Source: Actinomycetota bacterium
GTDB lineage: Bacteria > Actinomycetota > Acidimicrobiia > IMCC26256 > PALSA-610
Length of the DNA: 33,498 nt
Assembly (NCBI GenBank): GCA_005772765.1
Contig: SXIR01000139.1
Span: 1 to 33,498, forward strand
Direction of reading: 5' to 3'
Below the pieces are notes generated by a model. That model saw only the letters and a program-made list of their open reading frames with translations. It was not told where the DNA came from and searched no databases. Made by a program: the position numbers and the translations under genes. Shown here in pieces: positions 24,633-32,458 of the stretch; position 1 is the first letter of the stretch, and the number at the start of each line of letters is the position of its first letter.

Positions 24633-25636
24633 TGCAACACCTCCGGGTTGACGCAATGCACCGGCGATTCGCCGTCGAGCACCCGGATGACGTCGGCGGC
24701 GATCATCGCAGAGTGATTGGACTCAGTGTCGTACGTGGCGCCGCCGATGTGCGGCGTGAGCACGACATTCGACATCGCGCACAGCGGGTGATCGACGGGG
24801 AGATTTTCGCCGACGAAGTGATCGAGCCCGGCGCCGGCGAGATGGCCACGCTGGAGCGCGTCGGTGAGCGCGTCGGTGTCGTGGAGCGACGCTCGTGCGC
24901 TGTTGAGGAAGATCGATCCAGAGCGCATTCGTGCGAAACGTTCGGCATCGATCAGGTTCGCGGTTTCGTCGTTGACGACTGCGTGCATGCTGACGACGTC
25001 GCACTCGCCGAGCATCTGGTCGAGATCGTCGAGGGTGTGGTGTGTCGCCTCGGGGTTGTATGGGTCGTAGCTCAAGACGTTCATCCCGATGCCCTCGAGC
25101 CGCCATTTCGTGGCCCGGCCGACTGCACCGAGCCCGACGATTCCGGCCGTTCGGCCCGAGAGTTGCCAGGCTCGGTAGCGCTGGTAGGGGATGACTCCGT
25201 CGGCATAGACCTGGCCGGTTCGCACATCGAGGTCGCCCGCGACGACGAAGCGGTTGACTGCGAACAGCAATGCGAGGGTCATCTCCGCAACGCCGTCGGC
25301 GTTGCGTCCGGGCGCGCGCAGCACCGGAATCCCTGCGGCGGTCGCGGCGGCGATGTCGACGTTGTTTGGGTCGCCTCGGCAACTGCCGATGACGCGGAGT
25401 CGCCGCTCGAAGACGGGGCCTTTGACGCTGTCGGATTCGACGATGAGCACGTCGGCGCTTTCGAGGTCGATTCGCTCGGCGAGCTGTTCGGCCCGGTAGA
25501 GCCGGAGCGGGCGATGATCGATCCAAGGGTCGAGCACGATGTCGCAGCGAGCTTCGAGTTGTGCGAGTCCGACCCCGCGAAACGGTGCGGTGATCAACGC
25601 CCGCGGCGTGTCGACCGGTCTGTTGTCGTGTTCCAC
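24629..25636 (-). CDS. D-isomer-specific 2-hydroxyacid dehydrogenase
   Basis: The homologous sequence begins near PRALITAPFRG; GTG 25636 (with another GTG at 25639) is the nearest start, giving 335 residues. The Rossmann motif GIVGLGAVGRATKWRLEGIGM with acceptor SYDPY binds NAD(H). The catalytic Arg lies in NSARAS, the Glu in LDHFVGEN and the His in TPHIGGAT, completing the Arg-Glu-His set of the family. The substrate loop RAPGRNADGVAEMTLAL resembles phosphoglycerate dehydrogenase relatives. It is a cytoplasmic NAD-dependent oxidoreductase of a 2-hydroxy acid. GTGA overlap with the class II aldolase gene makes a two-gene operon. The frame continues far upstream through the repeat-bearing spacer, but that part shows no protein similarity. 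Confidence 0.85.
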   Translation of the reverse strand: MEHDNRPVDTPRALITAPFRGVGLAQLEARCDIVLDPWIDHRPLRLYRAEQLAERIDLESADVLIVESDSVKGPVFERRLRVIGSCRGDPNNVDIAAATAAGIPVLRAPGRNADGVAEMTLALLFAVNRFVVAGDLDVRTGQVYADGVIPYQRYRAWQLSGRTAGIVGLGAVGRATKWRLEGIGMNVLSYDPYNPEATHHTLDDLDQMLGECDVVSMHAVVNDETANLIDAERFARMRSGSIFLNSARASLHDTDALTDALQRGHLAGAGLDHFVGENLPVDHPLCAMSNVVLTPHIGGATYDTESNHSAMIAADVIRVLDGESPVHCVNPEVLQ

Positions 25637-25682
25637 CACCCGAGGAGTTTCGCAGACCGCCGGACGCGGGTCAGATTCTGCG

Positions 25683-25730
25683 TTCTGACGGCGTGAGAGG
25701 CCGGAAGCCCGCGCCGATCTGGGTGAGAAG
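25683..25730. repeat. 48-bp palindromic repeat, copy B (diverged)
   Basis: This copy starts TTCTGACGGC and ends GGGTGAGAAG, with CCGGAAGCCCGCGCC in the middle, closely matching copy C. Its right arm carries a C-to-G change that weakens the outer stem. The length is exactly 48 bp, like the others. Confidence 0.65.
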
Positions 25731-25755
25731 ACGCGATGCGGGCTCTCACCTCGTG

Positions 25756-25803
25756 TTCTGACCGCGCAGGAGGCCGGAAACCCGCGTCCAAACGGGTCAG
25801 AAC
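25756..25803. repeat. 48-bp palindromic repeat, copy C
   Basis: This copy starts TTCTGACCGC and ends CGGGTCAGAAC. With flanking bases the arms GTGTTCTGACC (25753-25763) and GGTCAGAACAC form an 11-bp inverted repeat. The middle CCGGAAACCCGCG is shared with copy B and, partly, copy D. Confidence 0.72.
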
Positions 25804-25954
25804 ACGAGTGTGGTGGTCGGGGATCGATGTCCGAGGGGCGTGCGAAGATCGCGTTGCCTTCGTGGTCGGGCGTCGTTTTCGACCTCCTCGCCGGGTGCCC
25901 GGACTCGCGGTCTCGCGCCGCCTCCCAATGCGCTGCCCGAGTCGAGGAGAGCCA

Positions 25955-27037
25955 ATGCCGACCGAACGCGACCCCGCAACCAGTGCCGCGACAAATCGCC
26001 GCACGGCGTCCCAAGCACCCGCGCCGCCGGTGGATCGGCGCGCTCCTCGCGACGCCTGGTGCGACCTTTTTTCGTACGCCGCAGGTCGTCATGGCGCGTT
26101 CTCGCGCGCGGCTGCGAACCGGCTCGATGTCTCGAACGGGATGCTGCGGCGCGCAATAGAGGCGGGGCGCATTGCGCGTGTGCACGAATCGGCCTTCGTC
26201 GTCGCCGGTTCGTACCCCAGTTGGGAGCGAGCGATGGTCGTCGCCTGCGACGCGTTCGGCCACGGCGCGGTCGCGAGCCGTCGTAGCGCGATGGCATTGC
26301 TCAACGTCGCAGGATTTCCGCGTCACGTCATCGAGGTCACCACAGACCAGCACCGCAAGGCGACGCGTGCGGGCATCGTGGCGCATTCGACGAGTCGGTG
26401 GCTTCCCGAGGACCTGACGGTCGTCGACGGCGTCCCGACCACCGATCCGATTCGGACGTTCATCGACTTGGGCGCCGACCTTTCGGTGGATCGGCATCAG
26501 GAACTGCTCGATGTGCTCGAGCGCGACCGACTGATCGTGCGTGCCGATCTCGATGAGCGACTCGCACGAATCCGTGTTCAGGGCCGCAACGGGGTTGGCT
26601 ACACGGGGCGGTTGCTCGACCATCGGCCAGTCGTGCACCGCAATCCGACGAATGCGTTCGAGCGCAAGTTCCTGCGGCTGCTCGAACGGGCGGGGCTTCC
26701 TCTCCCGGCGTGTCAGGTCGCGATTCAGCGCCCTGATGGGGAGATCGCTCTCGTCGACTTCTATTGGGCTGAGTTGTTGTTCGGAGTCGAAACCGATGGT
26801 CACGTCGCGCACGCCACACGTGAAGAACGTCGCCGCGATGCACGTCGCGCCGCCGCATTGCTTGAACTCGGGATCGAGTTGATTCGATTCACCTGGGAGC
26901 AGGTCCGGCACGAGGAGCGTGACGTCGTCGCCAGCGTGCGGCGGCACTTGGCGCGCCGGCAACAGATGGTGGCGTCCGGCAGGGTTGCCGTCACGCCGAA
27001 TGCCGGGGCCCAACCCAACTCTCATCGAGCCGGGTAG
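25955..27037 (+). CDS. AbiEi antitoxin-like N-terminal domain plus DUF559 nuclease-like domain
   Basis: ATG 25955 follows GAGGAG (25944-25949), giving 360 residues. An N-terminal winged-helix-like region (about 35-80: LFSYAAGRHGAFSRAAANRL, MLRRAIEAGRIARVHESAFVVAG) resembles the AbiEi antitoxin/transcriptional-regulator domain. The C-terminal part, from NAFERKFLRLLERAGLP (about 240) through VDFYWAELLFGVETDGHVAH, EERRRDARRAAALLELGIELIRFTWEQV, matches DUF559, a Vsr-like PD-(D/E)xK nuclease fold with D and E-x-D acidic residues. Such fusions are common orphan genes in actinobacteria. No AbiEii toxin lies beside it. It is flanked on both sides by 48-bp repeats, which may mark an insertion. Nuclease activity and defence role are inferred only. 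Confidence 0.75.
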   Translation: MPTERDPATSAATNRRTASQAPAPPVDRRAPRDAWCDLFSYAAGRHGAFSRAAANRLDVSNGMLRRAIEAGRIARVHESAFVVAGSYPSWERAMVVACDAFGHGAVASRRSAMALLNVAGFPRHVIEVTTDQHRKATRAGIVAHSTSRWLPEDLTVVDGVPTTDPIRTFIDLGADLSVDRHQELLDVLERDRLIVRADLDERLARIRVQGRNGVGYTGRLLDHRPVVHRNPTNAFERKFLRLLERAGLPLPACQVAIQRPDGEIALVDFYWAELLFGVETDGHVAHATREERRRDARRAAALLELGIELIRFTWEQVRHEERDVVASVRRHLARRQQMVASGRVAVTPNAGAQPNSHRAG

Positions 27038-27053
27038 CCGGCGCGACGGCGCG

Positions 27054-27101
27054 TTCTGACGGTCTTGCAGATCGGTTTCCCGCGCCCAGGCGGGTCAGAA
27101 C
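27054..27101. repeat. 48-bp palindromic repeat, copy D
   Basis: This copy starts TTCTGACGGT and ends CGGGTCAGAAC. With the preceding G the arms GTTCTGAC/GTCAGAAC form an 8-bp inverted repeat, and the middle TTTCCCGCGCC resembles copies B and C. It lies between the AbiEi-DUF559 stop and the enoyl-CoA hydratase promoter. Confidence 0.7.
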
Positions 27102-27113
27102 CCAGAAACTCGC

Positions 27114-27129
27114 TACTGTCCCGGCGGTT
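27114..27129 (+). promoter_or_regulatory. TACTGT -10-like hexamer for the enoyl-CoA hydratase gene
   Basis: TACTGT (27114-27119) is 10 nt before ATG 27130 and no Shine-Dalgarno precedes the ATG. A leaderless or near-leaderless transcript is likely, with the -35 region falling within the end of repeat D. Confidence 0.4.
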
Positions 27130-28041
27130 ATGGCGGTTCATTACGAGCGGGATTCGGAGCACGTCGTGCTCATCACGATCGACCGGCCCGAGGCGCGCAA
27201 CTCCGCCGACTTGGAGCACTTCAAACTCCTCCGCGAAGCCTGGGACCGCTTCCGTGACGACGACACCGCCTGGGTCGCGATCATCACCGGGGTCGGCGAA
27301 GCGTTCTTCTCCGGCGCCGACCTCAAGCGTTACATCCCCGAAATCACACGGCTCCAGCGTCAGATCGCCGAGGAAGGCCTCACCGAAATCGACGGCTACC
27401 GGATCGATGACGGCACCAAGGCCGTCCTGCGCAACTACCCGCTCGACAAACCCGTCATCGCCGCAGTCAACGGGTTCTGCACCGCGGGCGGCATGGAGAT
27501 GCTCGGCGGCACCGACATTCGGGTCGCGTGTCCCGAAGCGCAGTTCGCGGTGATGGAGCCCAAGCGCGGTCTGTTCGCCGGCGGCGGCACCACCGTGCGG
27601 TTGCCTCGCCAGATTCCCTGGCCGCTGGCGATGGAGTTCCTGCTCTGCGCCGATCTCATTCCCGCCGAACGAGCGCTCAGCATGGGGTTGCTGAACGCCG
27701 TCGTGCCCCGGGCCGAGCTCCTCGACCACGCCCGCGCCTACGCCGAACGCATCGTCGCCAACGCGCCGCTCGCGGTGCAAGCCACCAAACACTCAGCGCT
27801 GAGCGGCCTGTACCACGACGAAGAAGAACTGCAGCTCGTGCGCGCCGCGCTCAAGGAGTTGCGTGACATCGACGCGCTGCCCGAGGCCGCCCGCGCCGTC
27901 ATCGAACGACTCGCCAAGGAGCTGCGAACGAGCTTCGAACGTGAAAGTCGCATCAGCGGTCGCATCTTCCAGACCGACGACGCCAAAGAAGGCCCGGCGG
28001 CGTTCGCCGAGAAACGTCCGCCCGTCTGGCGAGCACGCTGA
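27130..28041 (+). CDS. Enoyl-CoA hydratase/isomerase (crotonase) family protein
   Basis: This is a 303-residue crotonase-fold protein. The oxyanion-hole segments are AFFSGADLKRY (58-68) and NGFCTAGGMEML (114-125). E123 (GGME) and E143 (AVMEPKRG) are 20 residues apart, as are rat enoyl-CoA hydratase Glu144 and Glu164, so both catalytic acids are present and hydratase activity is plausible. The C-terminal region of about 50 residues beyond the core (ERESRISGRIFQTDDAKEGPAAFAEKRPPVW) is typical of actinobacterial members. It acts in the cytoplasm on acyl-CoA. The next gene starts one base after its stop, so they form one operon. The exact acyl-CoA is unknown; a beta-oxidation or steroid/aromatic side-chain route is possible. 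Confidence 0.88.
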   Translation: MAVHYERDSEHVVLITIDRPEARNSADLEHFKLLREAWDRFRDDDTAWVAIITGVGEAFFSGADLKRYIPEITRLQRQIAEEGLTEIDGYRIDDGTKAVLRNYPLDKPVIAAVNGFCTAGGMEMLGGTDIRVACPEAQFAVMEPKRGLFAGGGTTVRLPRQIPWPLAMEFLLCADLIPAERALSMGLLNAVVPRAELLDHARAYAERIVANAPLAVQATKHSALSGLYHDEEELQLVRAALKELRDIDALPEAARAVIERLAKELRTSFERESRISGRIFQTDDAKEGPAAFAEKRPPVWRAR

Positions 28042-28042
28042 C

Positions 28043-29590
28043 GTGAGTCGGCTCGACGAACCGATCTGCATCGTCGGGGTCGCGACCCACACGGTCCGCG
28101 ATCGCGATGCACCCGAGCCCCTCGATCTGTGGGCCGACGCGATCCGCGCCGCCGCGCACGACGCGGGCAACCCAGCGTTGCTGCGCGACGTCGACTCGTT
28201 GACGACGACCTACTGCCAGACCTGGCAGTACGACGACCCCACCGCGCGACTTGCCGACGAGTTGGGCATCGAACCGCGTCACCGTCACTATCAACCGATC
28301 GGCGGAACGAGCGGTCAGCAGTTGGTCGACCTGGCGGCGCGCCGGATTCGCGCGGGCGAGTCCGACATCGTCGCGATCGCCAGCGCTGAAGCGCTCGCGA
28401 CGCAGGCCGCATCGCGCAAGCGCGGCGAACAGCGGGAGTATCGGTTCAAACCGGAAACCAAACGTCCGTTCCCGTTCGAGGCGCCGCTGCACCCACAAGA
28501 GACCGCGGCCGATCTGCTGAGCGCGCTCAACGCGTTTGCGCTGTTCGATTCGGCACGCCGCGCGCATCGCGGCGTCGCGCTCGACGATCATCGCCGCGCC
28601 CTCGCCGAGATGTTCGCGCCGATGAGCGAGGTCGCGGCGCGCAATCCCGACGCCTGGTTCCCGACCGCGCGCACTGCCGACGCCATCGTCGAGGCACGGC
28701 CCGACAACCGGATGACGGCGTATCCGTACACGAAGTACATGGTGGCCGTCATGGACGTCGACATGGCTGCCGCGGTCGTCGTGATGAGCGAGTCGGCCGC
28801 CAATCGGCTGGCGATCGACCGCGACCGCCGCGTGTATCTGCGGGGCAGTGCGTATCTGACCGATCCGGTCTACGTCGCCCAACACCGCGAACTCCACCAC
28901 AGTCCCGCGATGCGCCGGGCCGCGCAGTTCGCGCTGAACACGGCCGGTGTGCACCTCGACGACGTCGCGCTGCTCGATATCTATTCGTGCTTCGGGTCGA
29001 GCCTGTTTTTTGCCTGCGACGCACTCGGTATCGCACCGGACGACTCGCGGGGCCTGACCGTCACCGGCGGGTTGCCGTATCACGGTGGGCCGGGAAGCGG
29101 GTACATGGTGCACTCGATCGCGGCGATCACCCGGCGACTGCGTGAAGCGCGCGGCTCCGCTTTGGTCAGCGGGGTCGGCATGATCAACACGAAGCACACC
29201 TTCGGCGTGTACTCCTGCGACCCGCCGAACCGAACCGTCGAACCGCCGACCGCCGCAATCGACCTCGCCGCCGAACAGACGCGTCTCGATGACGAGAACG
29301 GCCCGATCGACATCGTCGACGACTACACGGGCGAAGCGACGATCCTCGCGCTGACCGTCGTGCACGGTCGCGACGGCGCCGCCCGGCACGGCATTGCCGT
29401 GGTCGAACTCGACGCCGAGCAAGCGGGCAGCGCGTCGACGCCACGTCGCGCGTACGCCCGATTCCTCGACCCCGACATGCTCGTCGCAGCCGAACAGCGC
29501 GAGCTCGTCGGCGCCCGCGCGCACCTCGTGCCGCACCCGTTCACCGGAGTGATGGGGGAGCAGTCCGGGCATCTTGCCCGGCTGGTCTGA
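28043..29590 (+). CDS. Thiolase-like acetyl-CoA acetyltransferase family protein (possibly non-catalytic or divergent)
   Basis: GTG 28043, one base after the hydratase stop, gives 515 residues; the open frame further upstream lies inside the hydratase gene. The protein has a thiolase-type double fold: ICIVGVATHTVRD at the start, HYQPIGGTSGQQLVDLAARRI at about 84-104, IYSCFGSSLFFACDALGI at about 313-330, and TGGLPYHGGPGSGYMVHSIAAI at about 344-365. In classic thiolases a Cys nucleophile sits where GGTSG is found here, so it seems absent; the GGLPYHGGPG His motif is kept. This is the long actinobacterial acetyl-CoA acetyltransferase/lipid-transfer-like family, often beside enoyl-CoA hydratases or DUF35 partners. 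Function is likely in acyl-CoA or sterol side-chain metabolism, but is not proven for the family. Confidence 0.75.
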   Translation: MSRLDEPICIVGVATHTVRDRDAPEPLDLWADAIRAAAHDAGNPALLRDVDSLTTTYCQTWQYDDPTARLADELGIEPRHRHYQPIGGTSGQQLVDLAARRIRAGESDIVAIASAEALATQAASRKRGEQREYRFKPETKRPFPFEAPLHPQETAADLLSALNAFALFDSARRAHRGVALDDHRRALAEMFAPMSEVAARNPDAWFPTARTADAIVEARPDNRMTAYPYTKYMVAVMDVDMAAAVVVMSESAANRLAIDRDRRVYLRGSAYLTDPVYVAQHRELHHSPAMRRAAQFALNTAGVHLDDVALLDIYSCFGSSLFFACDALGIAPDDSRGLTVTGGLPYHGGPGSGYMVHSIAAITRRLREARGSALVSGVGMINTKHTFGVYSCDPPNRTVEPPTAAIDLAAEQTRLDDENGPIDIVDDYTGEATILALTVVHGRDGAARHGIAVVELDAEQAGSASTPRRAYARFLDPDMLVAAEQRELVGARAHLVPHPFTGVMGEQSGHLARLV

Positions 29591-29608
29591 GGTCTGCGGG
29601 TGGCTGCA

Positions 29609-29638
29609 TTGACAGGAGCGACACCCCTTCCGTAGCTT
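29609..29638 (+). promoter_or_regulatory. Sigma-70-like promoter upstream of the peptide ABC operon
   Basis: TTGACA (29609-29614), a perfect -35, is followed after 18 bp by TAGCTT (29633-29638). The start site would lie near 29645, giving a leader of about 97 nt that includes the CRP-type palindrome. Confidence 0.5.
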
Positions 29639-29654
29639 TCGGCGCTATCTTCCG

Positions 29655-29672
29655 CTGTGACCCGGGTCACAG
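29655..29672. promoter_or_regulatory. CRP-type palindromic site
   Basis: CTGTGACCCGGGTCACAG is a perfect 18-bp palindrome containing TGTGA-N6-TCACA (29656-29671), the consensus for cAMP-responsive CRP/FNR regulators including actinobacterial Crp. It lies about 10 bp after the predicted start site of the upstream promoter and 69 bp before the GTG. Binding there would more likely repress that promoter, or activate a downstream one. Confidence 0.6.
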
Positions 29673-29741
29673 GGGTCGCCAGCATCATGAGGGATCAAGC
29701 AACGACGACCGCCGGAACGTCGGCGTCAAGAGGGGGAACCC

Positions 29742-31451
29742 GTGATCACACGGACTCGCACACACCGCGCCAAGTGGATTGCCGGCGTGCTCGGATTGTC
29801 GCTCGTCGCGGCCGCTTGCGGCGGCGGTGATGATGACCCGGAGCCGGGGGCCACGAACAAGCCCACCGTCGTCGAGCCCGACGTCGGCAACGAAGGCGAC
29901 CCGGTCTACGGCGGCGAGATCCGCTACGGCCTCGAAGCCGACACGACCGGCGGTTACTGCCTCCCCGAGGCCCAGCTCGCGATCTCGGGCATCCAAGTGG
30001 CTCGCACCGTCTACGACACGCTGACGATGCCGAACGCCGATGGCGAGATCACCCCGTACCTGGCCGAGTCGGTGGAATCCAACGCGGACTTCACGGAGTG
30101 GACGATCAAGCTTCGTGATGGCATCACCTTCCACGACGGCTCCCCGCTCGACGCCGACATCGTCCGCGACAACATCATCTCGTGGACCGGTGCGTACGAA
30201 GGCCGCAGCCCGCTGTTGCTCGCCTTCGTGTTCTCGAACGTCGAGACCGCCGAAACCGTCGACCCGTTGACCGTCAAGGTCATCGCCAAGACGCCGTGGC
30301 CGTCGTTCGAGTGGTTCCTCTGGGGGAGCAGCCGGTTCGGCATCGTTGGCCGCGCCCAGCTCGATGACCCGGAGAACTGCAACACCAACCTGATCGGTAC
30401 CGGCCCCTTCAAGTTCGTCGAGGCGGTCACGAACCAGCGCATCGTCGTCGAGAAGAACGATGACTACTGGCAGGTCGACGCCGACGGCAACCCGTTGCCG
30501 TACCTCGACAAGATCACCTTCGTGCCGCAAGAGGGCGAAGCCGACCGCCTGACGGCGCTGAAGGCCGGCGACCTCGACATCATGCACACGTCGTCGCTCA
30601 ACAACATCGCCGACCTGCGTGAGACGGCCGAAGATTCAGGACTCAAGTTCGTCGAGTCGAACAAGTTCGGCGAGGTGGGCTACCTGTTGCTGAACGGCAC
30701 GATCCCGCCGTTCGACAACATCCTTGCCCGCCAGGCCGTTGCCCACGCCCAGGACCGCCAACTCGGCAACGAGACGTTGAGCCAAGGCCTGAGCACGCTG
30801 GCGCAAGGCCCGTTCGCCCCTGGGAGCCCCGGATTCCTCGAGGACGCGGGCTACCCCGAGTACGACCCCGAGAAGGCCGAAGAGCTGGTGGCGCAGTACG
30901 AGGAGGAGACCGGTGAGAAGCTGGCCTTCACGTACACGTTCAGCTCCGACCCCGAAGGTGTTCGCACGGCCGAGTTCTTGAAAGAGATCATGGCCGAGGT
31001 CGGCATCGAGGTCAGCCTGAACCCGGTCGGCGACCAGTCGACGCTGATCAACCTGGCGATTGGTCGGGCCCAGCAGGCGATCGGTTGGCGGAACCACCCC
31101 GGCGGTAACCCGGACCTCCAGTACGTCTGGTGGCACTGCGACAACGACCCGCCGGCGGCCTGCGACAACCCGGTCAACTTCGGTGGCTGGAACGACCCCG
31201 AGATCAATGCTCTCCTCGAGCAGGGCCGCGCGGCTGCCACTGCCGAAGAGCAGTTGCCGATCTACGAGGAGCTCAACCGCGAGTTCGCCAAGAAGCTGTG
31301 GAACCTTTGGTCGGGCTACACGCTGTGGTCGATCGCCCAGCAGACGAACGTCAACGGTGTGTTCGGTCCGCCGCTGCCCAACGGCGACAGCTACTCCGAT
31401 GGACTGGCGACGGGTCACCCGACGCTCGGCCTCTGGGTGGCCGAGGGCTGA
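29742..31451 (+). CDS. Family 5 (peptide/nickel/opine type) ABC substrate-binding lipoprotein
   Basis: GTG 29742 follows AGGGGG (29731-29736). The 569-residue product has a signal peptide (basic 4-11, hydrophobic 12-24) and lipobox VAAAC with lipidated C26, then a Gly/Asp-rich linker. YGGEIRYGLEAD, YDTLTMPNADGEITPYLAESVESNADFTEWTIKLRDGITFHDGSPLDADIV, GTGPFKFVEAV and DKITFVPQEGEADRLTALKAGDLDIM are typical of the SBP_bac_5 fold. The protein is anchored outside the membrane and delivers oligopeptides or other solutes to the permease pair encoded next. Codon usage is strongly GC3-biased, suggesting high expression. The ligand cannot be read from sequence; peptides are most usual. Confidence 0.9.
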   Translation: MITRTRTHRAKWIAGVLGLSLVAAACGGGDDDPEPGATNKPTVVEPDVGNEGDPVYGGEIRYGLEADTTGGYCLPEAQLAISGIQVARTVYDTLTMPNADGEITPYLAESVESNADFTEWTIKLRDGITFHDGSPLDADIVRDNIISWTGAYEGRSPLLLAFVFSNVETAETVDPLTVKVIAKTPWPSFEWFLWGSSRFGIVGRAQLDDPENCNTNLIGTGPFKFVEAVTNQRIVVEKNDDYWQVDADGNPLPYLDKITFVPQEGEADRLTALKAGDLDIMHTSSLNNIADLRETAEDSGLKFVESNKFGEVGYLLLNGTIPPFDNILARQAVAHAQDRQLGNETLSQGLSTLAQGPFAPGSPGFLEDAGYPEYDPEKAEELVAQYEEETGEKLAFTYTFSSDPEGVRTAEFLKEIMAEVGIEVSLNPVGDQSTLINLAIGRAQQAIGWRNHPGGNPDLQYVWWHCDNDPPAACDNPVNFGGWNDPEINALLEQGRAAATAEEQLPIYEELNREFAKKLWNLWSGYTLWSIAQQTNVNGVFGPPLPNGDSYSDGLATGHPTLGLWVAEG

Positions 31452-31507
31452 CGGATTTGGTACGAATCTGAAGGAGACACTCAGGCAACTGGTCGGGAGG
31501 ATCGTCA

Positions 31508-32458
31508 GTGAGAACGCTGCTACGACGGCTTGCGCAGGTCATCGTCGTGCTGGTCGTCGTCACGTTCTTCACCGCGATGCTCACCGACCTGTTGCCGGGT
31601 GATCCGGCAACGACGATTGCCCCATTCGCGACCGAGGAACAACGCGACGAAATCCGCGAGGCGTTAGGTCTCGACAAGTCGCTGGTGCCGCGGTATCTCG
31701 ACTGGGCGGGCAACTTCTTCACCGGCGATATGGGCGAGTACTACGCGGGAGCCGGCGTCAAGGGCGACGACGTGTTTGCGCGGGCCAAGGACAGTGTCCC
31801 GCGGTCGCTCCTGCTCGTGCTCTACGTGCAGGTGCTCACGTTGCTGTTCGCGATTCCATTGGGCGTGTTGACGGCCTACAAGGCCGGGTCGACGTTCGAT
31901 CGGAGTGCGAACGGCATCGTGTTCGCGCTCGTGGCCCTCCCGACGTTCGTCTTTGCGGCCATCTTGAAGTTCTGGCTGGGCGTTCGTCTCGACTTGCTCC
32001 CGACGATCGGTTACGTGTCGCCGGGCTTAAGCCTGGTGGAACACATGAAGACGATGGCGATGCCGGTCATCGTCATCACCGTCGGACAGGTCGCGATCTA
32101 CTCGCGACTGCTCCGCAGCGACATGGTCGCGACGCTCCAGGAGGACTTCATCCTCATGGCGAAGGCCAAGGGCATCCCGAACCGGCGGATCCTGTGGCGT
32201 CACGCGCTGCGCCCGTCGAGCCTGACCCTGTTGACGGTTGCCGGGTTGAACATCGGAGCACTGATCGGTGGCGCGCTCATCGTCGAACGCATTTTCACGA
32301 CCGGCGGCTTGGGGAGCCAGATCTTCGACGCAATCAACCGTCGTCAATACGTTCCGCTGCAAAGCTTCATCGCCATCGTGGCGGTGCTGTACGTCGCCGT
32401 GAACTTCTTCGTCGACATCTTGTACCGCGTGCTCGACCCGAGGATCCGCAATGTCTGA
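31508..32458 (+). CDS. dppB: DppB-like ABC transporter permease
   Basis: GTG 31508 lies 7 nt after GGGAGG (31495-31500). The 316-residue protein has a first TM at about 8-27 followed by LLPGDPATTIAPFATEEQRDEIREALGLD, the characteristic DppB/OppB periplasmic loop. About five further TM segments follow. The EAA loop that docks to the ATPase is FILMAKAKGIPNRRILWRHALRP at about 214-236. With DppC it forms the membrane channel of a dipeptide/oligopeptide-type importer. The 3' end overlaps dppC by 8 bp, so the genes are translationally coupled. The gene name reflects the family, not a proven dipeptide substrate. Confidence 0.9.
   Translation: MRTLLRRLAQVIVVLVVVTFFTAMLTDLLPGDPATTIAPFATEEQRDEIREALGLDKSLVPRYLDWAGNFFTGDMGEYYAGAGVKGDDVFARAKDSVPRSLLLVLYVQVLTLLFAIPLGVLTAYKAGSTFDRSANGIVFALVALPTFVFAAILKFWLGVRLDLLPTIGYVSPGLSLVEHMKTMAMPVIVITVGQVAIYSRLLRSDMVATLQEDFILMAKAKGIPNRRILWRHALRPSSLTLLTVAGLNIGALIGGALIVERIFTTGGLGSQIFDAINRRQYVPLQSFIAIVAVLYVAVNFFVDILYRVLDPRIRNV

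Larger units (their letters stand above)
25637..25954. other. 318-bp divergent spacer carrying two repeat copies
   Basis: This spacer separates the dehydrogenase start from the AbiEi-DUF559 gene. It contains repeat copies B and C, 25 bp apart, plus a half copy CGGGTCAGA at about 25667-25675 just before copy B. GAGGAG (25944-25949) serves the downstream gene. No protein-like sequence or convincing promoter hexamers were seen. Frames running through it are GC-rich noise. Confidence 0.55.

Noticed and set aside
25637-25954. N-terminal extensions of the dehydrogenase and of the AbiEi-DUF559 protein into the spacer
   Set aside because: Frames are open on both strands only because of GC richness. 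The region is occupied by repeats, and well-placed starts exist at 25636 and 25955.
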